Assembly: GCA_964019055.1 (NCBI GenBank)
Contig: CAXHSA010000059.1
Location: forward strand, 1 to 64,000
Direction of reading: 5' to 3'
DNA: 64,000 nt
DNA from: Anthopleura xanthogrammica
Taxonomy: Eukaryota; Cnidaria; Anthozoa; Actiniaria; Actiniidae
Part shown: one piece after another, positions 24,742-36,550 of the stretch
How positions within the stretch are numbered: position 1 is the stretch's first letter
Layout: every line of letters starts with the position of its first letter
Notes under the pieces: model-generated
The model's database searches: none
Told to the model about the DNA's origin: nothing
The model's input: only the letters and a program-made list of their open reading frames with translations
Position numbers and translations under genes: made by a program

Positions 24742-27700
24742 ATGCCCTCAGATAAGTGTACATCTTGTCATAAACATTTTAGATCTAATGCTCGAACTAT
24801 TAGATGTGTTATTTGCCTTGCCTGGTATCATTACAAATGCAGTAAACTCTCAAGAACTGACTTTAACTATTTTTCTGTAAATCATAATCTTTGGATCTGT
24901 CTACATTGTAGTTCTAGTATTTTTCCTTTTTTCAATTTGAATACTGACGATTTACTAAAATTATCTTTTAACTCTAATACCTTATGCTTATGTTCTGGTC
25001 GTATTGATATCGTAACAACTCTTAGCAAGATTCAAACTCTCAATAATATAGATATTGATCAGCAGCTGCCAAACCAAACAAACTTCAGCTATTACTCTAT
25101 TCATAATTTTCATGATAATCCTGAGATACAAAACTCTAAAAAGAATAAATCTTTTTCTGTATTACATAGCAATATTAGAAGTCTCACTGGAAATAGTGAC
25201 AAATTAAATCTTTTATTAGATGATTTACAATATCCTTTCTCTGTTATTGGTCTATCTGAGACCAGGATTAAATATAATCAGGATTATATAATAGGAAATA
25301 TCAGTTTACCAGGATATAATTTCCTATCCCAACCTACACTTACAAATGCAGGAGGGGTAGGATTATATGTGAATGAGAGCTCAAATTATACTTGAAGAGA
25401 AGACCTTAGTACTTCTAGGGAGGAGTTTGAGGCATTGTGGATTGAAATTGAAAACTCTGGACAAAATATAATTTGTGCAGTCTTTTATAGACATCCTAAT
25501 GCTAACATGGATACCTTTACAAATTATCTTTAGTTCTTCACTTGATAAGATTCAGCATGAAAAAAAATTATGTGTCTTTATGGGAGATTTTAATATTAAC
25601 TTATTGAATTATGAATCCAACGCTCGAACTGAACTATTTATTAATTCTATGAGCTCCTACTTTTTTTGTCCACAAATTCTTCAACCTAGTAGAATAACTG
25701 ACCACAGTGCTACACTCATTGACAATATATTTTTCAACTCCCTAAATTATAATACTACAAGTGGTAACATCTTATCAGACTTATCTGATCATCTTCCTAA
25801 TTTTCTTTGTATTAACAAGATCTCTAGTCTACCTAAACATATAAAGATTTATAAAAGAGATTTTTCAAAGTTTGATGAATCTGCTCTAACTAATGAGGTA
25901 AAAGAAATAAACTGGGTTGAAGTTCTGCCCAACAATGATAATGATGCCAATGCTATTTTTGATTCATTCTTTGCTAAAATTACTGAGGTAATTGATAAAC
26001 ATGTACCTATTAAGGAACTTTCGAAAAAAGAAATAAAGTGTAATTCTAAGCCCTGGATAACACACGGTATTAAGACATAAGTCTCCTTATGATAGTTTTA
26101 AGTACAAGCGTTATCGAAACAATCTGAGTAGGTTATTATGTGCTAGTAAAAAACTATATTATAACAAGTACTTCACAAACAATTCAAATAACATGAAAAT
26201 CATTTGGAAAGGAATTAAAGAACTAACATCTAACAAAGTAATTACAAAAAACATACCTTCAAAACTAATTGTAAATTTTTCTGATATCAAAGATGCTGGA
26301 ACTATTGCTAATACATTCAATGATTATTTTTCTAGTATTGGTGAGAAGATGGCAAGCTCAATTGCCCCCACTAGCATTTCTCCTTTAGATTTCATGGACC
26401 CACCTCAATTAAGCAGTTTTCTACTTTCTCCTGTTACTTCTGATGAAATCAAAAAGGAAATTTGCATGCTAGACCCATCTAAATCTATAGGCCCCTCTAG
26501 TATCCCAATTAAGCTATTAAAACTTTTACAAAATTATCTCTGTAATCCCTTACAAAAACTCTTCAATTGCTCATTTTCAACTGGGATTGTACCTGATAAA
26601 TTCAAACTTGCTCATGTAATACCTGTTTTTAAGAAAGGCTCACTAACTTGTGTTGGCAATTATAGACCAATCTCACTATTATCATGTTTTAATAGATTGT
26701 TAGAAAAACTGATGTACAAAAGACTATTTAATTTTCTTGATAACAAAAAAATATTATTTGATAATCAATTTGGATTTAGAACCAAACATTCAACCACTCA
26801 AGCTACATTACTTATAATTGATAAAGTCCAACAAGCAATTGAAGAAAATAAATATTCCTGTGGCATCTTTTTAGACCTCAGCAAAGCTTTTGATAGTGTG
26901 GATCACAGCATACTTTTGAAAAAACTAGATCATTATGGAATTAGGGGGTTGCCCCTTGATTGGTTTAATTCTTACTTGTCCAATAGACGACAACTAGTAT
27001 GTATTGGAAACACTAAATCTGATGAAAAAAATGTTATTTTTGGTGTTCCTCAAGGAAGTGTACTGGGTCCATTACTATTCCTCCTATATATAAACGACTT
27101 TAAAAACAGCTCTGACTTGTTTGAATTTCATTTATTTGCAGATGATTCAAATTTATTTTACGCCCATAAGAGTATAATTGAGTTAGAGAATTTCGTCAAT
27201 ATTCACTTAGCTAGAATATATATGTGGCTTTCAAGTAATCGACTTTCACTAAACATAGATAAAACTAATTTTGTAATTTTCCATCCACTGCAGAAAAAAC
27301 TTACTTATCTTCCTAATCTTCATATAAATCATATACCTATTGAAGGTAAATAAAATGTTAATTACCTTGGTTTTAAACTTGATTCTCACTTAACCTTTAA
27401 AGCTCATGTTCAATATATTACTAAAAAAACTAAAAGAACCATAGGAATCCTATCTAAATTGCGTCACTATGTTAATTCTAATGTACTTATTCAACTCTAT
27501 TATTCACTAATTTACCCTTACTTGACTTATGGAATCTCTGTCTGGGGAAATACTTATACTACCACTTTAAAACCTTTGTTCTTGTTACAAAAGAGAGCTG
27601 TTCGCATTATAACATTCTCAGCTTTTGACGAACATAGCAGCCCTCTCTTTAAACAACTTGGAATTATTAAATTGTCTGACTTAGTAACTCTTCATATTGC

Positions 27701-27965
27701 TCTTCTAATGTATGACTTTCACACAAATAATCTACCAGTTGCTTTCAATAACTTTTTCAATTTAACTACAAATCGACACTCATACAACACAAGATTCGCA
27801 GCAAGACAATCCTTATGTATTCCTAAAGTAAGAACAAATTATAGTAAATTTTCTTTCCGCTTTCAAGGACCTAAAGTATGGAATGAAAGAGACACTTCAA
27901 TGAAATCAAAATCAAAAGCTATTTTCAAATCTACATTTATATCTAATTTGATTGAAAAATACTAA
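24742..27965 (+). pseudogene. LINE-A ORF2: PHD finger, APE endonuclease, reverse transcriptase (broken)
   Basis: The first block (24742-25395) opens with a Cys4-His-Cys3 PHD-like finger (CTSC, CVIC, WYHYKC, CLHC). The endonuclease follows, with HSNIRSL, GLSETRI and GGVGLYV. A TGA at 25393 interrupts the same frame, which then continues to about 25530. A frameshift leads to the second block with endonuclease residues GDFNINLL and SDHLP (25475-26080). A further frameshift near 26080 leads to the third block (26193-27353) with reverse-transcriptase motifs GNYRPISLL, FLDLSKAFDSVDH, GVPQGSVLGP and the catalytic FADD. A TAA at 27351 interrupts that frame. The C-terminal region then continues to 27965, ending with the YNTR and FRFQGPKVWN segments common in cnidarian L2/CR1 elements. 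Catalytic residues are still readable, so decay is fairly recent. Confidence 0.9.
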
Positions 27966-28508
27966 AAATTTTCATCAACTTATTCCCTTATCTGTATATA
28001 CACCTGAAATTATCTTTTTTGCTCTTTGTCATTTGTGTTGTTTGTTGTGATTTTACGTCTTGTTTTCTTGTTTTTCTTGTAACTCATACTTTAATTTGGC
28101 TTGTTCGTTTTCTTCAGTAATAAACTATGCTTTGTCTGACCCCACAATGCCTCAAATGCCTATAAGGCTACCTGGCTCGATTAACGTTAAGTTATTCCAG
28201 GTATCCTGTACCTATTTCCCAGGCTAACCTAAAATTAAATTGAAACAAACTGATATGAACTAATATATATATACATATATACTTATAATAATACACATTA
28301 CAAAAATTCACATCTATATATAATAATTATTACATTTCTATCTATATAATTATTTATCAAGTTGGTTTTGTAAATAGCTTGTATACATATATAAATTTCA
28401 AATATGTACTTTTCTATTTATACATTATCAATCTATTTATAATTAATATCTAAAATTTATTTATATATATTTGTAAAAATATCTTTAGTTTTAGAGGTGC
28501 AAATAAAT

Positions 28509-28515
28509 CTGTCTC

Positions 28516-28588
<73 letters not shown>

Positions 28589-28590
28589 TA
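28509..28590 (+). repeat. (TCTG)n microsatellite at LINE-A 3' end
   Basis: About twenty uninterrupted TCTG units immediately after an AT-rich 3' untranslated region. The position at the end of a LINE 3' UTR fits the tandem-repeat tail used by L2/CR1-type elements. The open frame through it (CLSVCLSV...) is a microsatellite artefact. Confidence 0.9.
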
Positions 28591-29837
28591 ACTGTGAAGA
28601 CACCAACATAAACATTATTTCTTCCCTTCTACACATTTACTTCCTGGGTTACAGATGTTTTCCTCCTTCCAAAATTACTTTTTTTTCCCAAATACGTATA
28701 AGCTTGTTGTAGTAGTTTGCACGTCGTTGGGTTTTTAGGCTAAAACCCACATGAATTCGCTTGTTTTTGCTTCCATTCTGCTTGTTTATCCTTAAGGCTC
28801 CAGAGTTTTTCCACAAACTATGTTTGTTTAGCTTAAATATTTATTTACGCTTCTTAATACTACCGTAGTCTTTTCTTGCACAATGTACAACAACAACAAC
28901 AACGTGACGGCTTCTCATTCATCTACTTTGATATTCACTCCTACCTTAGTTTACACTTTCTTTCTTTCTTTCTTTCTTTTTTTCTTTCTTTATTATTCTA
29001 AGTTCTTCTAAGTTCAAGAACTCTTTCCCAAAGCAAGTATCATATGGTATGCCATCAATCATTGTAAGAAAAATTGTTTTACAATTGCCACTATACCTTC
29101 ATGCATATTTATTTATAAACCTTCTACAACCTAGCAGACTTCACTACGCAGTCCCATGTCTTTACTCATTGATAACAAGCTATAAACTTAACTAGTCGTT
29201 GCATATTGCAAGTGAAGTGCTGCAAGTCTGTGTACAATATGAGTTCTATATTTATACAATACAATGATATAAATTTATACCAAAAAATGCTTTACAAAAC
29301 AATTGTAATAATTACATCTCTATGTTTACAAAATTATGGTATTGGTTATCTAGAGTGACTAAGGAGCTAATCTAGCTAGGTAACACGAATTAATGAAATT
29401 ATAAATTTCAATACTTGTGAACTGCTATAATAATAATGTTAACTTACAAGGTATCTTATTGCACATACTTTATATTCGTATAGTAGCTGTGTTTTGAGTG
29501 ATGCGGAATATAAATTTATAAATTTATTTATCAATTATAAGGGAGAGGTAAATGGGGGAGGAGAGGGAGAAAGGGGAGATTGTTAGCTTTCTATGTGCGA
29601 ATATTTTGTAATTATTATAGCAAGAGACTATGAACTAAGAGAGCAAATCTTCGTGCACTTTGAACGTTTTTCAGTTTTGATTAAACTTCAAGCAGCTCAA
29701 CCTTGTCTTCTTTTTTACCCAGTCTTGCGGAAATCACTTGAATCATAAAATTCTTTTATTTAATGACTGTAAGAATAAAGAAATAGTTCACGTTTTATTT
29801 TGCTTATTTCCCATTATCAATATCATTATCATGATCA
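28591..29837. other. AT-rich intergenic DNA
   Basis: No gene or family recognised. It contains a short (CAA)n near 28890, a (TTTC)n tract at about 28960-28995 and a purine-rich GGGAGAGG stretch near 29545-29580. Nothing else stands out. Confidence 0.6.
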
Positions 29838-30476
29838 TTGTCATTGTCATTGTCATTGTCATTGTCATTGTCATTGTCATTGTCATTGTCATTGTCATTG
29901 TCATTGTCATTGTCATTGTCATTGTCATTGTCATTGTCATTGTCATTGTCATTGTCATTGTCATTGTCATTGTCATTGTCATTGTCATTGTCATTGTCAT
30001 TGTCATTGTCATTTGCATTGTCATTGTCATTGTCATTGTCATTGTCATTGTCATTGTCATTGTCATTGTCATTGTCATTGTCATTGTCATTGTCATTGTC
30101 ATTGTCATTGTCATTGTCATTGTCATTGTCATTGTCACTGTCACTGTCACTGTCACTGTCACTGTCACTGTCACTGTCACTGTCACTGTCACTGTCACTG
30201 TCACTGTCACTGTCACTGTCACTGTCACTGTCACTGTCACTGTCACTGTCACTGTCACTGTCACTGTCACTGTCACTGTCACTGTCACTGTCACTGTCAC
30301 TGTCACTGTCACTGTCACTGTCACTGTCACTGTCACTGTCACTGTCACTGTCACTGTCACTGTCACTGTCACTGTCACTGTCACTGTCACTGTCACTGTC
30401 ACTGTCACTGTCACTGTCACTGTCACTGTCACTGTCACTGTCATTGTCATTGTCATTGTCATTGTCATTGTCATTG
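29838..30476 (+). repeat. Hexanucleotide microsatellite with (TGTCAT)n-(TGTCAC)n-(TGTCAT)n blocks
   Basis: A 640-bp run of a six-base repeat. The first ~300 bp are TGTCAT units, broken once by a TTTGCA irregularity at about 30012. The next ~305 bp (about 30136-30440) are TGTCAC units. The last ~36 bp revert to TGTCAT. All long open frames through it (Val-Ile/Val-Thr, Ser-Leu, His-Cys, Ser-Asp/Asn-Asp dipeptides on either strand) are direct consequences of the six-base period and are not reported as genes. Confidence 0.98.
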
Positions 30477-30479
30477 TTA

Positions 30480-32040
30480 TTATTAATCATTTCACGTTCA
30501 CGTATATATATATACAATAATATTTAGAATAATTACATCTTTATAAAGGCAAGGAGGTCTCTTAAAGCCTACAGCTTATTTGAGAAATTTTGGAAGTATT
30601 TTGGTATAGTTTATTATTTTTTCACCTAAGTTTACCCTAGATTATTTGCAACATATTTATCGCTACAAAGGCTAGTCTCAGTTTCTATGAAGCCGATGGC
30701 CGAATGGGCTATTGACTCATAGGCCATTCGGGCTCGAGGACTTATTGGTACTGTCAGAGATGCCGAGAAGGTATAACGTCTAAATGTTTTTTTTACTTGT
30801 GGATACGCGACGCGTAGGAATGAGTTATCATGAGGACTCTAGATATGCAAATGTGTCACTCACTTGCTCACTCATTCGTCAGGGGGGGTTGGACACAGCT
30901 CGGGAAGCATCAATGGACAAAACGTTAATTTGAATTCACTTGCTCCTGGACGTCGAGAAGTGAAGAGCTCCCGAGTTTGAAACTTAAACAAAAGACTTTT
31001 AATGAATATTAAAAGTTTATGGAGAAACAGAAAGTTAATTAGCTATCTTATATATCATACACAAATTTTCGAATATATTGAATAAAATTCAAAACTAAAT
31101 AAAGCAAATTATTTGTAGCCGAGTCTTACAAACTACCGAGTTTTTCATCCAAAAACCTTCCAGCTCAAATGATTGCTAAGATGTCTAATATGTTGAAGTA
31201 ATTCAGCTTTTAACAAGGAAATAACTGATTCGGATCCTTTTGGCAACAAAATGCTGGAAAAATATAGGTTTTTTAAAGGAACCGACTAAAATAATATGAT
31301 GAGATCGTAGGTACAAATTGAAAAACAAAACAAACATGAACTCTCTTAAAAGCAAAGTGTAATATGAAAATTAAATATTATAGAAACAATATCAAAAAAA
31401 GCAAATACAGCTGCCTATTCTGATCATAAAAATGTCTGTTAGTTCCGTGTAAAACAGTATCGCGTAATCGTTAAAACCTTGGCCCTGTCTACATAACCAA
31501 TGTGAACAATCAAAATTTATATCAAGCTTTCCCCACAAAAATGACCAACAAAATTAAATTTGATATAAGAGTATAAATAGAATATTAGTAAAGTATTTAT
31601 TGGTTTACAACATCTAAATCTAGTTATAGAATTCCATCCTTTTTCAAAAGCAAAATAGTATTTTCAGTTCAACTCGTAATGAAGAAGTAGAATGCCTCTG
31701 ATTCAATTCATTGTTCATAATAATATACTTTTTTTTGACCTTGACCTTGACCTTTTTGACAATGACAGTATATACATATACACACAACAACAGACATTTA
31801 CAAAAGCAAACACACAAGCAAAGAAAGATGATTATTCAAATATTTGATGTCTAAGTGATTGTACCTCCTATTGCTGTGATGCAGCTGGAAAAAATAATAC
31901 TGATCAAGTAGCATAGCTATCTCTATAATCAATATACAATGAAAAACAATAGCTCTTTACGTAGATGAGTATGCCGCTCCGACAAACCAGCAGTATTGTG
32001 ATGACCACTGCATCAAAATGAGACTATGGGGTTGAGTGAT
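30480..32040. other. AT-rich intergenic DNA with small palindromes
   Basis: No coding region recognised. At 30697-30733 two near-complementary arms (GCCGAATGGGCTAT and a matching GCCATTCGGGC) flank TGACTCA and could form a hairpin. At 31734-31755 the run TTGACCTTGACCTT contains two overlapping copies of the reverse of TCAAGGTCA, a nuclear-receptor monomer half-site. Neither has further support. Confidence 0.5.
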
Positions 32041-32860
32041 CAAGATCTTACAACACAATATAGATCATTTTTGGCCATTTTCAAGCAAAAAGCATGGACT
32101 TTAGCCAACAGCTTTGACTGATTTTGGGCCATTTTCACCCCTTTTGAAAAAATAGGCATTATTTAAGAACTACACAAAATAGATCATTTTTGGCCATTTT
32201 CAGACAAAAAACATGCTTAGTTTTATTATCAGTGAAGGATAAAAAATAGGTCATTTTTAGCTATTTTCAGGCAAAAAGCATGGAATTTAGCCCTTGGTTT
32301 TGACTAATTTTGGGCCGTTTTCAAACCAATTGAAAAAATGCCCATTATTTTTGAAGATTACCATATAGATCATTTTTAGCCATTTTCAGGCAAAAAGCAT
32401 GGAATTTAGATCTTGCTTTTGACAGTTTGTAGGCCATTATCAAACCATTTGAAAAAGGGCCCATTATTTTTGAGGAACACAATATAGATCATTTTTGGCC
32501 ATTTTCAGACAAAAAACATGCTTAGTTTTATTATCAGTGAAGGATAAAAAATAGGTCATTTTTAGCTATTTTCAGGCAAAAAGCATGGAATTTAGCCCTT
32601 GGTTTTGACTAATTTTGGGCCGTTTTCAAACCAATTGAAAAAATGCCCATTATTTTTGAAGATTACCATATAGATCATTTTTAGCCATTTTCAGGCAAAA
32701 AGCATGGAATTTAGATCTTGCTTTTGACAGTTTGTAGGCCATTATCAAACCATTTGAAAAAGGGCCCATTATTTTTGAGGAACACAATATAGATCATTTT
32801 TGGCCATTCTCAGGCAAAAAGCATGGACTATAGCCCACGGTTTTGACCAATTTTTAGTAT
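32041..32860 (+). repeat. A/T-tract repeat family with an exact 305-bp tandem duplication
   Basis: Units open with ATAGATCATTTTTGGCCATT, continue through GCAAAAAGCATGGA and TTTTGAC, and end near CCATTATTT. A 305-bp block (32179-32483) is repeated next to itself (32484-32788) with no difference that I can see. Flanking partial units lie at 32041-32178 and 32789-32860. Within the 305-bp block two related ~150-bp sub-units can be recognised. A decayed piece lies at 33205-33290 and a reverse-complement copy at 37535-37650, so it is a dispersed family. The AGCCATTTTTCAG style recalls the 329-bp satellite but direct homology is not shown. Confidence 0.85.
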
Positions 32861-35096
32861 ATTTGAGGTGTTTTTTGTTCTTTTACTGAATTACTGAAAA
32901 AAACTGCTCGTGTAAAAAGTTAGCAGAAGTGAGGTGGAAAAAATATTTAATGCTTAGTCAGTGAGGGGGTAATGGAAAGAAAGCAATAGTAGTTCTTTTT
33001 TTAATCTATGTACTCTTTATTGTTGACTGAATCGGTTTTTTTTTCTTTCTGGAGGAGAAACATCAGTCATAAATGAAGAAAGTTGCTAAACACGAAGAAC
33101 GAAAATGGAGCATGAGATAGGTATGAGGAGGTTCTACATATACTACTATTATATTATAACTCATCCACAATTTCAAAAAAGAAAAGTCAATTATTGTCCT
33201 CTTCATCCAAAAACCATGGACAATAGCCCAATGTTTTGAACAATTTTGAGTTTTTTTGCCTTTTTTCAAACTTAGTGTCAATGTTATTCTTTTTCAAAAC
33301 ACCTCCAGTTTTGGCCATGTATGTCCAATACACACGACCTGATACTGACGAGTGTTGATTTTGTTTCACGGCTCGTACAGGTCGTGAAAGTTATTAGCAT
33401 GCATAAAACGAGCATATTAATTTCTTACATCACATATTCATCATACAAAAGTTTGAAATGGTCACAATGTGTTGCAAGGATGCAAAAATTAAGTACCTCA
33501 TGAGTTTTCCCTTCGATGGCGGCCTGCGCATGCGATTCCTCACAAAATCGCTTTCAACGATTTTGGAGCACGTAGGCATTTTGTACTACAATGGGCACGA
33601 AAATCAATTTTAATGATAATTACCGCTGGCATGCAGCAAATAAATATAGGCTAACAACAAGGGCATTTGAATAAGATGGTTTATTTGGGTGGCTTTTTAC
33701 ATCGTAATCCTTGTAAATAAATATTAAATATATCAAAAGGACATCGAGAGAAGGTCGTGCAATATGTAGAAGTCCTTTAAACGTCAAGATTTCTAAAACA
33801 TTGCACCGTAACTCGACAATTTAGACAGCGATTTCAGTGTAGTTGAGTCTCGATCAGGATACATTTCCAAGCTTTGCTGGAACCAACGCAAATACACTAC
33901 AAAAAGATCAAATAATGGAAAATATTTTAAAACATAAAAGAGTTTTAATTCAGTTAAATACATCAGAGAGTTATGAAACTATTTTGAAAGCTTTTGAGTG
34001 ATTTTTATGCAGTACGAACGAAAAATATCCATAAGGTCAATACCATGTTTCTATCATGTCATACCTTCCATAGACCAAAAATAGGTCTCGACTTTACCTT
34101 ACTAATACACTAATAAGCTTCCGTTTATGGTAATTTCCACCTTGGGCACAAGTGAAACTTGCATTTTTTTCTCGTTAATTGCCAGGTTTCAAGGTCTAAT
34201 GCCATAGTTTACAATGTGAATAATGCGATAAAAATAAGACTCAATAACACAAAAACTATATGTTGTCCTGTTCTAAAAGCCGGCACGAAAGAACATTAAA
34301 GTAATATCAACCTGCCAGAGAAAACGCTTCAACCAAATGACATGGAGACTTGTGTACTGCTCTTTTAAATTTGTCTTGCAATTCAGCTAAATAGCAACCA
34401 ATTCAAAGTATGGTACGGTGAAACAGGGATTATAAGTCGTACACATTTTTTAAGTTCTGCAACCTTATACAGTTTAAAAGATCAAAGACGAACGTTATGT
34501 GTAAATATGAAGCTTGGGCAAATGTAAAAATAATTCACAAAATGTACTTAAACTTTAGCTAATCTAAATAAAAATACAAAATTACATCGATATTCACAAC
34601 AAGTTATCAGCCAATCTATTCAATGAACGACATAGACAACCTTCACATGATAAAATTGAAAGTACTAACCTCTAGTGTCAAACATTCCAGGTAAAAGCTG
34701 TTTCTTTAAGATTTTTAAGATTGAAGTCCACTAAGAACGAGCAATTTTCCTATTTGGGTGAAATTTTGGACAAAGCGCCTTCCCTTTCGCTGGCGACTTC
34801 CGGTGGCACTGCCTCTCTAAATCGCTTTCAACGATTTTGGAATTTGCGAATTTTGATCACGGAAATGGATTGCTGGCACGATTTTAGACATACTTCATCA
34901 CGTTTACCTTGTTGAAAATGCGGTGCTTTTCTCTTTGCATGCGGCCTGCGCATGCGCTGCCTAGTTTTAAAAGGTGTAACTGGCACTTTTCATTCCCTGA
35001 ATTAATAGATTCTGCCCTATGCTGATCAGATCACGCTTGTCAATGCTTAACAAGGATCGTTGAAATCGGTTTTTCTTAATCTGTTAATTTCGATTA
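32861..35096. other. Intergenic DNA with two copies of a CG-containing motif pair
   Basis: Mostly AT-rich sequence without a recognised gene. Two places share a 23-bp string with core CTTTCAACGATTTTGG (near 33550 and 34820). The same two neighbourhoods also carry GCGGCCTGCGCATGCG (near 33519 and 34940). The second of these holds TGCGCATGCGC, a perfect NRF1-type palindrome. Short open frames here (for example 34721-34915) are not supported. Confidence 0.45.
34939..34961 (+). promoter_or_regulatory. NRF1-type palindrome TGCGCATGCGC
   Basis: The 11-bp palindrome matches the metazoan NRF1 binding consensus and sits in a small CG-containing patch of otherwise AT-rich DNA. A near-identical, slightly weaker copy lies at about 33519-33536. 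No adjacent gene was recognised. Confidence 0.3.
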
Positions 35097-35317
35097 ATTA
35101 TAATAATAATAATAATAATCTTTATTTTATATAGCGTCAATTCTAAAATATTTCAAAAACGCTATACAATATATACAAGATAAAGAAAGGAAATATAAAA
35201 TGCACAAAATATTTACAAAAGCAAAAATAATAATAAGTCTTAAAATACAAAATAGTATTGAATAGGTACATAATTACAAGTATTCATTAAAACAAAGTAA
35301 AACAAAGAAACAAAGAA

Positions 35318-35510
35318 ACAAGGAAACGAAGAAACGAGGAAATGAAGAAACGAAGAAACGAAGAAACGAAGAACGAAGAAACGAAGAAACGAAGAAACGA
35401 AGAAACGAAGAAACGAAGAAACGAAGAAACGAAGAAACGAAGAAACGAAGAAACGAAGAAACGAAGAAACGAAGAAACGAAGAAACGAAGAAACAAAGAA
35501 ACAAAGAAAA
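35318..35510 (+). repeat. Octanucleotide (GAAACGAA)n expansion inside LINE-B
   Basis: About 20 units of an eight-base repeat, with minor variants GAAACAAA and GAAATGAA at the edges. Because 8 is not divisible by 3 but 24 is, the same eight codons recur in all three frames and none contains a stop. This explains the overlapping long open frames (FLRFFVSS on the minus strand, KKRRNEET on the plus strand). The block sits where the LINE-B C-terminus should end. Confidence 0.95.
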
Positions 35511-36550
35511 ATAAAAAAGTAATTAAGATTGTAGGCATGCCGGAAGAGCCAGGTTTTCAACCCTTTTTTAAAAGTAGATATAGACTCACAAGCTATAATG
35601 TTGAATGGGAGGGAGTTCCACAATTCAGGGGCTGCATAGAAGAACGCTCTATAACCATAGTTCTTAAGATTAACAACAGGTTTAGATAATAGATTTTGGC
35701 CAGAGGATCTTAAGGATCGAGGTGGATTATATGATTGAAGTAGGTAAGGTGGTGCAGCATCATGTAGGATTTTAAAAGTAATCAATAATATCTTAAACTT
35801 AATGCGAAACTCAACAGGTAACCAATGCAACTTATGGAGAACAGGGGTGATGTGATCGTATTTACTAGAAAACGTAACAACCCTTGCAGCTGCATTTCGG
35901 ATGTGCTGAAGTCTTTTTATAGATGACTTAGGTAGACCATAGAATAAGGAGTTTCAAAAATCCAATTTAGAGGTGATAAACGAGTGATTCGCAGGCACTC
36001 TTACTGATGAATTGGCGATTTTTTGATATATTACGCAAGTGATAAAACGAGGATTTACAAATAGCAGATATCTGGCCATCAAGTGATAGATACTCATCAA
36101 AAATCACCCCAATATTCCCAGATGTCGATGTAGGTGTGATATAATAGCCAGGTATTTCTAGAGTGTCCAGAGATGGCTTGGCACTATAAGGAGAAGATAG
36201 AACAAGTACCTCAGTCTTATCACTGTTAAGTTTTAACTTGTTCATACACATCCAGTTATCTATATCCTTAACACAAGATTGCATTTTAAGTTTAGCATGC
36301 TCTAGTTCCACCAAAGATGATGTTGAAAAGGTAATATATAACTGGGAGTCATCCGCATATAGTTGGAGGTTTACATCTTAACTACGAACAATATCACCAA
36401 TAGGAGCCGAGTATAACATAAAGAGGATCGGTCCTAACACAGAACTCTGAGGAATTCCTGATTGAACATTTCTAGGTGTTGATTGTCCATTCTGGACACT
36501 TACAGTACAATGCCTATCAGACAAATAAGACCTAAAAGACAAATAAGACC
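35500..36550 (-). pseudogene. LINE-B reverse transcriptase C-terminal half (broken)
   Basis: Reading the minus strand from about 36540: [24 protein letters not shown] (RT motif 4 region), a stop, then LYADDSQLYIT with the catalytic YADD at about 36341-36361. The frame 36314-35967 continues with WMCMNKLKLNSDKTEVLV. A +1 shift near 35960 is needed to reach NSLFYGLPKSSIKRLQ, and then the frame starting at 35830 gives HWLPVEFRIKFKILLITF and a YRAFFYAAPELWNSLP segment. All are standard jockey-superfamily LINE segments in the right order. From about residue 108 of the last frame the protein runs into an octanucleotide repeat. Confidence 0.85.

Larger units (their letters stand above)
22990..28590 (+). 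mobile_element. LINE-A: CR1/L2-type non-LTR retrotransposon, degenerate
   Basis: A near full-length non-LTR retrotransposon. The order is: putative 5' region, ORF1 (23921-24664), ORF2 with PHD-like finger, APE-type endonuclease, reverse transcriptase and C-terminal region (24742-27965), AT-rich 3' untranslated region, and a (TCTG)n microsatellite at the 3' terminus (28509-28590). Short tandem-repeat 3' ends rather than poly(A) are known for L2/CR1-type elements. The 5' boundary is approximate. ORF2 is broken by at least two frameshifts and two stops, so the copy is not autonomous. No target-site duplication could be defined because the 5' limit is uncertain. Confidence 0.85.

Noticed and set aside
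24742..26080. Programmed frameshifting in LINE-A ORF2
   Set aside because: The shifts come with two additional in-frame stops and no slippery heptamer or pseudoknot was apparent, so ordinary decay is simpler.
29738..30527. Five long open frames of dipeptide repeats (Val-Thr, Ser-Leu, His-Cys, Ser-Asp/Asn-Asp)
   Set aside because: All follow from a six-base microsatellite read in different frames; the acidic Ser-Asp frame resembles biomineral proteins only by composition.
33063..33369. Minus-strand ORFs 33063-33281 and 33187-33369 as genes
   Set aside because: They overlap each other, lie over a decayed copy of the A/T-tract repeat, and have no recognisable domain.
35240..35689. Lys/Arg/Glu-rich and Phe/Ser/Leu-rich proteins at the octamer repeat
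   Set aside because: The octanucleotide period has no stops in any frame, so the frames are automatic; only the LINE-B segment before the repeat is meaningful.
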